A DNA stretch of 64,000 nt from positions 23,801,001 to 23,865,000 of the forward strand of contig NC_079875.1 of NCBI RefSeq assembly GCF_029227915.1, written 5' to 3'. A program made the translations under genes and the position numbers. The notes below the pieces were generated by a model. The model saw nothing but the letters and a program-made list of their open reading frames with translations, did no database searches and had not been told where the DNA came from. Source of the stretch: Hydractinia symbiolongicarpus (taxonomy: Eukaryota; Cnidaria; Hydrozoa; Anthoathecata; Hydractiniidae). Within the stretch, counting starts at the first letter, position 1. The number at the start of each line of letters is the position of its first letter. Positions 12,019 through 22,700 of this stretch are shown here, in pieces.

Positions 12019-14159
12019 ATGCCGCAGAATAGAGTTGCATATTTTTATGATCCGGACGTTGGCAATTATCACTATGGCACCGGACATCCGATGAAACCGC
12101 ATAGGTTATCTTTAACGCACAGCCTCGTGTTCGGATATGAGCTGCACAAAAAAATGGACATCTTCCGACCGTACCATGCTACGCCGTACGACATGACGAG
12201 GTTTCATTCTGACGATTACATACACTTCTTACAGCGTGTTACTCCAACTAACAAAGCTGGATTTGCGAGCTCTTTGAGCAAGTTTAGTGTCGGCGATGAC
12301 AGTCCGATATTCCCCGGCCTTTTTGATTTCTGCTCCATTTACACCGGAGCTTCGTTGCAGGGTGCGGTGAAGCTAAACCATGGATTGTGCGATATAGCTG
12401 TCAACTGGTCGGGCGGGCTTCACCACGCCAAAAAGTATGAAGCATCTGGATTTTGCTATGTCAATGATATTGTAATCGCTATTTTAGAACTTTTGAAATA
12501 TCATGCTCGCGTGTTGTACATCGATATAGATATCCACCACGGCGATGGAGTGCAGGAAGCATTTTACCTGACCGACCGCGTTATGACCGTGTCGTTTCAT
12601 AAGTACGGTAATTTCTTTTTTCCCGGAACGGGCGATATGTACGAGTTAGGAGAGGATTCGGGCAGGTATTATTCTTTAAACGTCCCTCTTAAAGACGGCA
12701 TCGACGACCAGTGTTATTTATCGCTGTTTAAGCCCGTCATCCAAAACGTCATCGAGAAATATCGTCCGTCAGTCATTGTGCTACAGTGTGGCGCGGATTC
12801 TTTGGCGTTAGATAGACTGGGTTGTTTCTCGCTAAATATAAAAGGACACGGTGAGTGTGTAAAGTACGTGAAATCATTCGGCATTCCGTTGTTGGTGCTT
12901 GGCGGGGGCGGGTACACGATTCGCAATGTGTCTCGATGTTGGACGTACGAAACAGCATTACTGGTTGACGAACCCGTGGATGAACAAATCCCAATGCAGT
13001 CCGAGTACGCCAATTTCTTTGCGCCTGATTACAACTTGTGCCCAGTTATGTCGGGTAACTTCACGAATCAAAATAGTAAGCAATACGTAGAAAACATTAA
13101 ACAAACAGTTTTTGACCACTTGAAGTTTGTGCAGTGCGCTCCTAGCGTTCAGATGCAAGATGTACCACCCGATATATTTTCGTTTGAACCGGTGAAAGAA
13201 GACGATCCGGACGTTCGATGTTCGATGGACGAAACGAAGTGAGTTGATTGCACTCTCTTTATTTCGCGATTTCCTTATAATTAAGTACCAGTAAGTTAAG
13301 CCTACTTCCGTTATTCGCGAATTTTTTTAACCGCAGAATTTAATTTTGACGTAATAAAAAGAGCATAAAGTCATACTTTTTCTTGTTTGCTCCTGTTGCG
13401 GAATTAATTATATTTTTATTGTTTACTTTAATCACAATAAGTTAAACTTACTAACGCCTGTATATCGTACAAACAACAAACTCATTATTAATAAAATGAG
13501 AGCCTCTTATCGTAGTGCAAACAGGGTGGGCGTGTTGTTCGTAGCAACAAGTATTAACACAGTCCAAATAGTTTTCTTTGTAACCAACTCCAATTTTCTT
13601 GGTTACTAACGAAAATTCTTTAGCAAAACATGCTTTCATTCTTTGTCGTTAGCTCGTGGGAAAACTACAGGAATTACCCCCTCTGCATATTTTTGCCGCA
13701 TAGATATTTCGCGCATACGTTCGTCTGTTAGCATGAAGAAAAAAAAATACTCTGCAAAAGATTAGATGAAACTGCGGGTGCAGCCATTGAACAGACAAAA
13801 TACAGCTGTGTAAGAAGATGAGAAACTGTTTTATAGATTTGCTTTTTGGATTAAAACATGGTTAATTAACTTTTAAAATTTTTAGCCCGATCAGTTGTTT
13901 AATTTTTTTACCTGAATTTCAGCCACCCTTAACAATTTTGTTTCTTTCGGATTACTTTCATATTCGTGCGCCTTACCTCTCTAAAAGTGGGACGTGTGTA
14001 GTTTGGCGTTTGGGTTAAAAAAAAATTTTTTGTTTGTTTATGTATTTATTAATTTCTTTTATATTTAGAAGGGAAGCCGTCAACGAATATTATAACGGCG
14101 ACCGAGATAACGACAAGACGGAAAACAACGACGACGACGATGTAAATATTTCAGCTTGA
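12019..14159 (+). CDS. HDAC3: Histone deacetylase 3
   Basis: Class I zinc-dependent lysine deacetylase, catalytic subunit of NCoR/SMRT complexes. Exon 12019-13238 and exon 14069-14159 give 436 aa; human HDAC3 is 428. The start [20 protein letters not shown] lines up with the human N-terminus. Catalytic features are [14 protein letters not shown] (His135, His136), [16 protein letters not shown] (zinc ligands Asp171 and His173), [14 protein letters not shown] (third zinc ligand) and [16 protein letters not shown] with the transition-state Tyr. HDAC3-type rather than HDAC1/2-type features include [11 protein letters not shown] and the short acidic tail, where [16 protein letters not shown] corresponds to the end of human HDAC3. 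The donor at 13239 (GTGAGT) and acceptor at 14067-14068 restore frame across an 830-bp intron. Almost the whole enzyme lies in one exon. Confidence 0.97.
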
Positions 14160-14870
14160 CGATGTTTTAAATCGCCATATTTTATATGCTCTTAATTTAG
14201 TTTAATTTTTTTTACCCAGTCGATGATAAGTTTTTAGGATTGCCGGCGAAATGTTAATTCTGAAAAGTCCTGCAATTGAAAAGCTCAGAATTATTTTAGA
14301 CTGTCTTAAAATTAAATGTTTTAAATTATATATCTGATTAAAAATGGTCCTTTCATAGTTTACATGCAGTAATTTACATAGATTTCTTGAAAGGTGACCT
14401 GAAAAATCTGTGTAGTAAGAATCCTTGATTTTTTAGATGTATTGATATTTTGCAGACTAAGATTGACCAATTTTGCAGTATTGGGTAAAAAAACTTTAGA
14501 ACAGAAAACATATTTTCGCTGAAACTAAATTTTGCGTTTTTTTATTGCTATGATACAACGAATTCTTGAAATGTATTAATTTTTGCAAGTTTTTGTGTGT
14601 GTTTTTTATATATTTATTTTTCATTATTTTTTCCAGGTGGCATCCCCATAAAAAACTTTTTTAAAAAAACCTTTTCCTATTAATATATTCAATTTCGCAC
14701 CAATAATTTTCTTATCATAGAACATAGTTTGTAACAAGATGAGAACACGTAATACCAGCGCTCTTTATGCCCGATGAGCAAAATTTAACTTAAAAAGACA
14801 CAAAAGATGTTCTCTTATCTCATTTTACAAAATTTCTTTGTACCATATCTTTACAAACACGAATGTTTTT
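14160..14870. other. Convergent 3' region
   Basis: Lies between the ends of HDAC3 (+) and the CBM2-like gene (-), so it should hold both 3' UTRs. It is very AT-rich with no open frame of interest and no repeat that I can see. Confidence 0.4.
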
Positions 14871-15647
14871 CTACTTTGTACAATGATAGCTTGCAAACCA
14901 AACTTCAGTCAGTCTTGGAAGTAATTTATTTGAAGTTGTCGTTTGCAGAATATATTCAAACTTAAACAAACGCCCTTTTTTCTGCACTCCATTGTCGGGT
15001 TGATTTTCACACACAAAAACACCTCCATCTTTCACTAAATTCTCGCAACTCCATTGTCCCAAAAAATGCAGTTTTTCATCAAAGCGTAATTCCATCATCC
15101 AGTCTTTGACGTTCTCCACCACGGGTATATATAAACGCCTTTGCACTCCACCGGGCCAAGAGTTAATAACAGATTCCTGGCAGGTTTCTGTTACTCGTGA
15201 TGTGTTTGTGGGTGGGTAAAGATCCGGTTTAGGCGTTACCTTTGAAGGTTTGGACGAAAAGTAGCCACAGACAGCAGCCGCTTTCACTTCAGGTTCGTTT
15301 GTGCCCACATAATTTGCGATGTACGCCATATAAACTGTGCCAGCTCGTAACTTCTTATCATGGCCACGGAGAGGCTTAACAAAATAAACAGCGTTGCCAG
15401 CTTGTGTGCCCTGTGGATATATTTTACCAAGCCATTGCTGAAAGCGGATTATTGATTGGTCGAATTGGATTTCAAGTGTCCAATCAGTAACAGTTCTATC
15501 TAGATGAAAAGCTATCAAGCCTTTTACCGCGCCCGTCCACGAGGAAAGTTTTTCGTGTGTTATGTTATTGGAGCATGCGTTGATGGCGGCATTTGTTTTG
15601 TGTTGGACAGCGAGATAGAAGAAGCAAACTGCAACGAGTAAGTTCAT
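14871..15647 (-). CDS. Secreted protein with two CBM2-like carbohydrate-binding domains
   Basis: Single-exon gene, 258 aa. It starts with a signal peptide (MNLLVAVCFFYLAV...NA). Two domains of about 105 residues follow, joined by a Pro/Thr/Ser/Lys linker (SKPSKVTPKPDLYPPTNTS). Domain 1 runs from Cys25 to the Cys in AAVCGYF and domain 2 from TCQESV to the C-terminal YHCTK. In each, a Cys near the start and one near the end would give the disulfide typical of family 2 cellulose/chitin-binding modules. Repeated hallmarks are SSWTGAVKGLIAF / NSWPGGVQRRLYIP, VTDWTLEIQFD / VKDWMMELRFD, and RFQQWLGKI / FLGQWSCEN. No catalytic domain is present, so it probably binds cellulose or chitin outside the cell or in a matrix; this is inferred. 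Domain 2 has two extra cysteines. The gene is convergent with HDAC3. Confidence 0.7.
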   Translation of the reverse strand: MNLLVAVCFFYLAVQHKTNAAINACSNNITHEKLSSWTGAVKGLIAFHLDRTVTDWTLEIQFDQSIIRFQQWLGKIYPQGTQAGNAVYFVKPLRGHDKKLRAGTVYMAYIANYVGTNEPEVKAAAVCGYFSSKPSKVTPKPDLYPPTNTSRVTETCQESVINSWPGGVQRRLYIPVVENVKDWMMELRFDEKLHFLGQWSCENLVKDGGVFVCENQPDNGVQKKGRLFKFEYILQTTTSNKLLPRLTEVWFASYHCTK

Positions 15648-16632
15648 CTTCTAAGAATTAGGAAATAACTCTTTTTATGACTTTATAAAATGTACACAAA
15701 AGTTTAATTTCCTGGAAGAAAAAACCTCTCCAGTCTAGAGTTTTTTCTATAATTTAGCAATGTTGAATTCCCGCCAAAATGTGTCAATTTCTTTTAAAGT
15801 TTTTTTGATCAAGATAAGGTAGACTTTTTAAATCATGATTATATGTCAGTCACTGAGTAAATAAAAAAAGTACACAAAACATCCCCCATTTTTTTTTTAA
15901 CTAGGTATCATTACATTATCATTAATAGTTTATGTTAATAAATATAGCCTATATAGAAGCACATTTCTGATTATTTCACTATATTTGTACGTGTATTTTT
16001 CAATTTTTTATCAAACTGTAAAGATATATCTCTATGATCAAACTAAGAGTTACAAGAATTTTAAAATCTTAAAAGTGAACACTTTAAAATTACATACAAC
16101 AAGGCGGGAAAGTTCTTTATTTTTCGGAATCGTGGTGAATTTTAAAAGTGTTCTCTTGCGTGTCAGGCTCAACCATGAAAGGTCCTTCTGCGTCACTAAA
16201 AATATAGTCCAATTCAATTTTATTACTGTGTCGATGGTGCTGAGGCAAACAACGTAATAAAATGTCTACAAATATGCAAATATATATATTTTTATTATAT
16301 ACCTGAAAAGTGATATTTTAGAGAAAGCTACTTACAACTCTTTAACTTTTTCTTTTTTACAGACTGTGAAAAGTTTGTATGTAAAAGCTGGATAAATAAA
16401 CTGAGCGTAGCGTTTACTTAAGAAGACGGTGGAAAGTAACAAGTCGGTAAGAAGTAGCACGAATACAGAGGTTTCAGCGGTAATTATTTTCAAGCATCTT
16501 ATTTTGTATCCAATAAAATTTTCTTGCTCACGGTCAACCCTCTTTGGTGTCATCATATTATTATGCAAATTGGACGTGTCCGCTATCTCGACTGCTACAT
16601 GACGATAACTCAATGTTACAGTTTCAACTGGC
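15648..16632. other. Intergenic, upstream of the CBM2-like gene
   Basis: AT-rich. It should contain the promoter of the minus-strand CBM2-like gene on its left side. The 90- and 100-codon open frames here show no family features, and I see no repeat. Confidence 0.35.
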
Positions 16633-17860
16633 ATGGCAAATACACTAAATGACTTTTACACATCTGTTGGGCCAAATCTTGCATCGAAAATTCCAAAAAG
16701 TTCTAAAAATTTCAGGTCTTACCTTCCACATTGTGAGACAAAACTAACAACCTCCAATTTAAAGATTGAAGAAATGCGCAAAGCTTTTTTTATCCTTAAA
16801 AACCAACAAATAACCAGGACTCGATGACGTGGGCGTTAACATTGTTAAAAATGTTTACGATAGAATTGAATCGCGTCTATTTTACATTTTTAGTCTTTTA
16901 TTAAAATACCGAAAATTTCCAGACAAACTAAAAATAGCGCGAGTAACGCCTCTCTTCAAAACGGAAGACGAAACAATTAAGTCCAATTATGGACCATTCT
17001 CCATTTTACCGTGTTTCTCTAAACTTCTAGAACGAATAATGTACAATAGACTTTATGAAGATATTTCTTCTAACGAAATTCTGTTTAAAAACAGTTTGAT
17101 TTTCAAAAAAATCAATCTAATAATGATTCAATACTACAACTTGCAATGGAAATTTCTACCACCCTCGATAAAAATGTTTTTACGCTTGGAGTATTGGACC
17201 TATCAAAAGCTTCTGATACAGTTAATCACGAAATTCTTGTTTCAAAATTACAACATTACGGTCTTGACAGAATAACACTGAAATGATTTAGTGATTACTT
17301 AACAAATCGAAAACAATGTGTTTCTCTTAAACAATCTTTTTCAAAACTAAAATAAGTTGTGGAGTGCCACAGGGATCAATTTTAGGGCCGTTACTCTTTT
17401 CGATCTACGTGAACAACATTTTTAACACCTCAACCCTTTTAAATGTTATGATGTTTGCAGACGATACCAATCTTTTTTTCTCACACAAAGACGTAAAAAC
17501 TCTTTATGAGACTTATAACTTAGCACTCAAACTTTCTAAACTTTTCTCTTTAATAATAGCCGTCGTCTGTCTGTGTGTCCGCGAAAGCGGCGTCCCGTAA
17601 CAGAAACACGAAATATTGAAAATGCGCACGAATATCAAATGCGATATATTTTTATCCACTTTGTTGCGACGGGTAAATTTAAAGGACGGGCGACCCCGTG
17701 AATTTTTCCACGGGTTAACGACTAGTCTTTAATAATAGTCAAATTCAACGTGAAAGCTCTATAAAATATATACTACTACTACCAAAATTTTTGAGTTTGA
17801 TTTTTCCGCTGTATGTTTCCAATAAACTCAGTATAGACCCTTAAGGCACTATGAAAACTA
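16633..17860 (+). mobile_element. Degenerate non-LTR retrotransposon (reverse transcriptase fragment)
   Basis: Successive frames encode parts of a LINE reverse transcriptase. These are NTLNDFYTSVGPNLA and the region leading into the finger domain (16633-16827); then KYRKFPDKLKIARVTPLFK, SNYGPFSILPCFSKLLERI (16829-17275); then VPQGSILGPLLFSIYVNN with the catalytic FADDTN box (17364-17530). Stops and frameshifts separate them, and the 5' end and 3' tail are not identified. It is a dead 5'-truncated copy, and a second small element is inserted at 17560. Confidence 0.85.
17547..17738. mobile_element. 166-bp GC-rich insertion with 13-bp target-site duplication
   Basis: The sequence TCTTTAATAATAG occurs at 17547-17559 and again at 17726-17738, flanking a 166-bp insert (17560-17725) that interrupts the LINE relic. 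The insert is clearly richer in G+C than its surroundings. It contains two strong hairpins: CCGCGAAAGCGG (17579-17590, a GNRA-type tetraloop) and CCCGTG / CACGGG (17695-17700 with 17709-17714). No open frame, no poly(A) and no clear tRNA A/B boxes are seen. A 13-bp duplication suggests SINE-like target-primed insertion, but the class is unknown. Confidence 0.75.
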
Positions 17861-18235
17861 CTTGAGATGTGCTAGATTTTTTATGTACTACATTCCCTGT
17901 CTTGCTATACACGACTAAAAAATTCTTTTTTCTATTTCCGCCTGTATCGTCTGTATCGTAAATGTTCTAACGCCCTTTCTCTTATTAACACCCGTTTGTA
18001 ATCCTTTTGCTATCAAAAGGAGGTATTTTTTAGAAAAAAAATAATGTAGCTTTATTTCGGAATTAAAATTTTTATTTCCTTATGCATTAACTTTTTCTTT
18101 GGTTTTGCCAATTCTGAGCTGTTCGTTTATTGTCAGTAAAGCATCAAATTTTGCTGGTACAACGAGTCCAACTTCGGGTTTTTGTTTGTTTGTTTGTAAC
18201 TGTCGCTTTAATGTAGCTTGCTTTGTTTTTGTTTA

Positions 18236-18975
18236 AGGCCGGCTCAAATGCATCCAACATTTCATCCAACATTTTGGTTCGAATTTTGGATGATTTTTGA
18301 ATGAGAATTTGTTTGAATTTCGAAAGTTGAAAAGTTCGAAATTTGCATTTGGGTTGTTTCATCTAAAACGTTTCATCCAAGATGACGTGTTCATTATTTG
18401 ACATTTCACCATGAAGGGCCTTGCAGCTATCATGATTTTAAACGAGATAGATTCCGATGATGAAAAACAGACCAGGGAAAAAGCACGAAACTGGATAAAA
18501 TAAAGGAAAAAAAAGGAGAATTTAAAAATATTATCCAAGAACTGATGATAGAAGATAGACAAGGATTTCGGGAAATGTTCTTGATGGATGTGGGTGATAT
18601 CGAATTTGTACTGAGTAAAATTTTTGACCTTATCTTGCCAAAGGAAAGAGTTAGTGAGACTAGACCGAAAACATTCGATTGTCAAAAACGTTCAAAAATG
18701 TGTTCGAAAATTCGAAAATTACGTAATATAATTCGAAAATTGTAAAATGTTGGATGAAATTTGACTCAAATGCATCCAACATAAAATTTCATAAAAAGTG
18801 TGTTGGATGAAAAGTTTGACGGAGATCAAACTTCATCCAACATCATCCAACATGATTTTTTTCTTCTTTTTTTCTTTTTGAGGAATTTTTGCTTAACTCA
18901 AATACATCCAACATTTCATCCAACATCAAAAGTTTACGATGCTGGATAAAATGTTGGATGCATTTGAGCTGGCCT
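18236..18975. mobile_element. Non-autonomous PIF/Harbinger-type DNA transposon, 740 bp
   Basis: The left end AGGCCGGCTCAAATGCATCC and the right end (complement AGGCCAGCTCAAATGCATCC) are terminal inverted repeats, flanked by TTA at 18233-18235 and 18976-18978, the usual Harbinger target duplication. CATCCAACAT motifs recur many times near both ends. Inside, around 18491-18650 on the plus strand, a fragment reading GEFKNIIQELMIEDRQGF and then FLMDVGDIEFVLSKI resembles the region before the DDE nuclease domain of Harbinger transposases. The catalytic domain is absent, so it is an internally deleted passenger needing a transposase from elsewhere. Confidence 0.8.
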
Positions 18976-18978
18976 TTA

Positions 18979-19798
18979 GAAGATGATAAAACAGGCTTAA
19001 GAATTCGAGCGCTGCCCAAACTCTATTTTTTCGGCTTTGATATCGCTGTTTTTGTAAATTGACTGTTCGTCGTATTTTACCGTTTCTTTTTTGCCACCTC
19101 AGTAAAATATGAGAAAGCTTCATTTGTTTTGGTAAACATGATGCTTCCGTATGAAAATTCTCAACTTTTAAATAAACAAAAAATGAGTTAATTTATTGAT
19201 TCAGGGAGCACGTTCAAACACGTCTTTTATCAGACAGCGATCCGCACAAGTATGCGTTTTTGCTCATTGACTTCATGTTGAAGATTTCAGGGACAAAGAG
19301 TTCGTAACCGTTGACTTACGTTAAAATATATTTATAAATATATACAAAGTAAAGTTTTTAAATAGACGTCCCTCTTTTATTAACGCCCTCTCCAATAAAC
19401 ATAATTTCCAAACCTTGAAAATTAATAAACGCTCCAGGCGTCGATTAGAACATTTACGGTGTGTATTTTTGAAATGCGAAACTGAGACTTAACCACGCAG
19501 CAGGTGTAGATGAGGAATGCTCAACAGGTTTTTCAGAGAAAAGAATTCCGTCAGAATGGTTTTTATGTTTTTCATTGAGAATATATACAGACTATTTAAC
19601 AGTGCCAAAACATGCTTAACTTAAAGGTTAGGGTTAATGCTTGGTACTTTTTCCACCCTTCGTTCATTTTTTTCTTTCAGTTCAAGATTGCTGCGTTGCA
19701 ACTCGAAGCTTTATAGAGATAAAGATTATTCGCAAATTTATAGACTAAGAATCAGATAAAACTTGGTATGTATCACTTTACCCTGTCGCTTTGGTGTT
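18979..19798. other. Intergenic left of the receptor gene
   Basis: No supported gene. With the Harbinger element removed, a minus-strand frame from about 19123 joins the frame ending at 18144 into one open stretch of about 79 codons. It has no recognised family and may be chance. The right end should hold the 3' UTR of the receptor gene. Confidence 0.3.
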
Positions 19799-22700
19799 TT
19801 ATTCACTGTACGAGCTTTGAGCTCCGTTTTGCGTAAATTCCATATATAAATCTTTGGAACACTGTTGTTGATTCAAACTAGGGTGCTCATAACTGCCTGA
19901 TGCGTAGTTGGAAGGGACAACACCATATTTTAGATCAGCATATGCACCTTCGGAGTTTTTCATTGTTCCTTCGTCGTTGCTAAGCGGTAGATATGCATCA
20001 TTTACAGGATATTCGTAGGAATGATATTGAGATGGGCGTGGTGAATCTGGTACAGGAGGAGGGTTCTGTGGTATATCCAAGTTGTTGTTGAAAGACGCCT
20101 AAAAGAGAAATAAAAATTGCTAACCTGCTTAATAGAATTTGTAGAAAAAAAACTCTTAATAACTCAATCCTTAATCACTCAATCCTAAAGTCACCAACTT
20201 CAGATTTACTCTCTAAGGCATTACTAATTACTTTGTGGTAAAAAAGGAAAGATTAGCTTCTCTTTGTGCGTTTAGAATATATATATAGATTTGCCAGAAG
20301 TGTTGCGAGAGCTTGTGATAACTTGTGCATGAAGCCTGTAAAAAGTTATAGGCCGTATTTCGCGTTTGTTACAAGTTTATACTAGATAAAACAAAATTTT
20401 CACGTCAGACGTACCCATTCGTTTGGTTGAATGTATTGCATTCCTTCATTACCACCATTCGCTGCGTAAGACAAATGTATAAAATTGACATAAATTGCGA
20501 TAGGTCTTTTAAGGAAAAAAAGTTAAAAAAATTGCGGAAAAAAATTTTTAGAGAACTTGCAAGCGTTTTTTTCCACAAAAAATAGGGTGCTTTATGAAGC
20601 GAGACTTTTTTTCCGGCAAAATCTTACGGGCAAATATCTTCGCGGCAGAAACTTTTGCGTTTTTCGTGTTCTTTGGTCATTATCGCTAATTTTATGCTTT
20701 TGGAAATTAAAAATTAGCAAAACACAAGTCGTGGATATTTCTTGAGACGTGGAAGTTCTTCAGTACAAAAAAATCAAAAAACGAGAAATCTTAAGTCAAA
20801 TAACGTTTGTTGTTTTCATTCTTTTTTGATGCTAAGAACATTTCTCAGATATTCCAATTCTTTGAAATAGTGAAGATGCAGACTTTTGATTACTGAAAAT
20901 ATGAGAAAAGAAGATAAAAGTTTCTTCCACAAACATTTTCTTCCATTAACGTAAGTATGTCAACAACATATGTTCTCACGTTTAATTTTATGATCCGAAT
21001 TCATCGGAAATTCTATCGGATTATCTGCTTCCTAAAGAAAAAGAGAGTATACGACAATTTCCGACAACCTTATTCAGCTTTCCAAAATCTTAATATTGAT
21101 TTTACACCAAAAAAAAGAACAAACACTTTTACAACTTACTAGGAAGTAGGTAAGGCGAGAACCCTATCAATTTATGGCTTTAATCCCGTTAAATCGAACA
21201 AAAAAGCACCAAAAGTTATACAATGACAGAGCAAACGCTGTTGATAATTTTATGTTCATTAAACTTGTTTGCAGAAAAAATAACTTCACCGACTACATAC
21301 AATGGTCCAAGGTGATGGTCGAGAAAGTTCTTTGCGTTCGACCCGTCTAAAAAAATAAGGCAATCGAAATATTGGCAATTAACTACTTTGTATGTTACTT
21401 CTCTGCAGACTTTTCTCACTTAAACAGGAAAGGTTGCCAAGTCATGAAAAAGTGGAAAAGTGATCAGGCCATGTCATGTGTTCAAGGGAAGTCATGGAAA
21501 AGTGATCAGGCCATGTCATGTGTTCAAGGGAAATCATGAAAGAGTGCTCAAGCCAAGTCATGTGTTCAAGGAAAGTCATGGAAAAGTGCTCAGGTCATGT
21601 CATGTGCTCAAGGGAAGTCATGGAAAAGTGCTCAGGCCAAGTCATGTGTTCAAGGGAAGTCATGGAAAAGTGCTCAGGTCATGTCATGTGCTCAAAGGAA
21701 GTCATGGAAAAGTGCTCAAGCCAAGTCATGTGTTCAAGGGAAGTCATGGAAAAGTGCTCAGGTCATGTCATGTGCTCAAGGGAAGTCATGGAAAAGTGCT
21801 CAGGCCATGTCATGTGTTCAAGGGAAGTCATGGAAAAGTGCTCAGGTCATGTCATGTGTTCAAGGGAAATCATGAAAAAGTGCTCAGGCCATGTCATGTG
21901 TTCAAGGGAAATCATGGAAAAGTGCTCAAGCCAAGTCATGTGTTCAAGGGAAGTCATGGAAAAGTGCTCAGGTCATGTCATGTGTTCAAGGGAAGTCATG
22001 GAAAAGTGATCAAGCCATGTCATTGTGCTCAAGGGAAGTCATGGAAAAGTGATCAAGCCATGTCATGTGTTCAAGGGAAGTCATGGAAAAGTGCTCAGGT
22101 CATGTCATGTGTTCAAGGGAAGTCATGGAAAAGTGATCAAGCCATGTCATGTGCTCAAGGGAAGTCATGGAAAAGTGATCAAGCCATGTCATGTGTTCAA
22201 GGGAAGTCATGGAAAAGTGATCAAGCCATGTCATGTGTTCAAGGAAAGTCATGGAAAAGTGATCAAGCCATGTCATGTGTTCAAGGGAAGTCATGGAAAA
22301 GTGATCAAGCCATGTCATGTGTTCAAGGGAAGTCATGGAAAAATGCTCAGGTCATGTCATGTGTTCAAGGGAAGTCATGGAAAAGTGATCAAGCCATGTC
22401 ATGTGTTCAAGGCAATAAATAAATAAAGTGTGTGCAAGTATTTTGAAAGGAACAATTTTTCCCTGTGTAAACCAACCTTTTGTTCAAGCAGCAAAGTATA
22501 GCAACAAGTAAAATTAGAAAGACAACCCCACCAACAACTCCACCGACTATGGCTCCAATGTTATTCTGATTTGTTTCACCAGATTCATCCTAAAACACAC
22601 AAAAGATACTGATTCCAAGTTAGTTGGGTTCACTCAAACATTCTTACAATAGCATCTGTATTACTTCTGTTAACATTCGTTTAAACAATTCGCAGATTAT

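Noticed and set aside
21439-22415. Possible CRISPR-like array
   Set aside because: Units are contiguous with no unique spacers, and the genome is eukaryotic; it is a minisatellite.
21460-22422. Long repetitive open frame of 320 codons on the plus strand, with others in overlapping frames
   Set aside because: By-product of a 42-bp tandem repeat whose period is a multiple of three; open in several frames on both strands and inside an intron of the opposite-strand gene.
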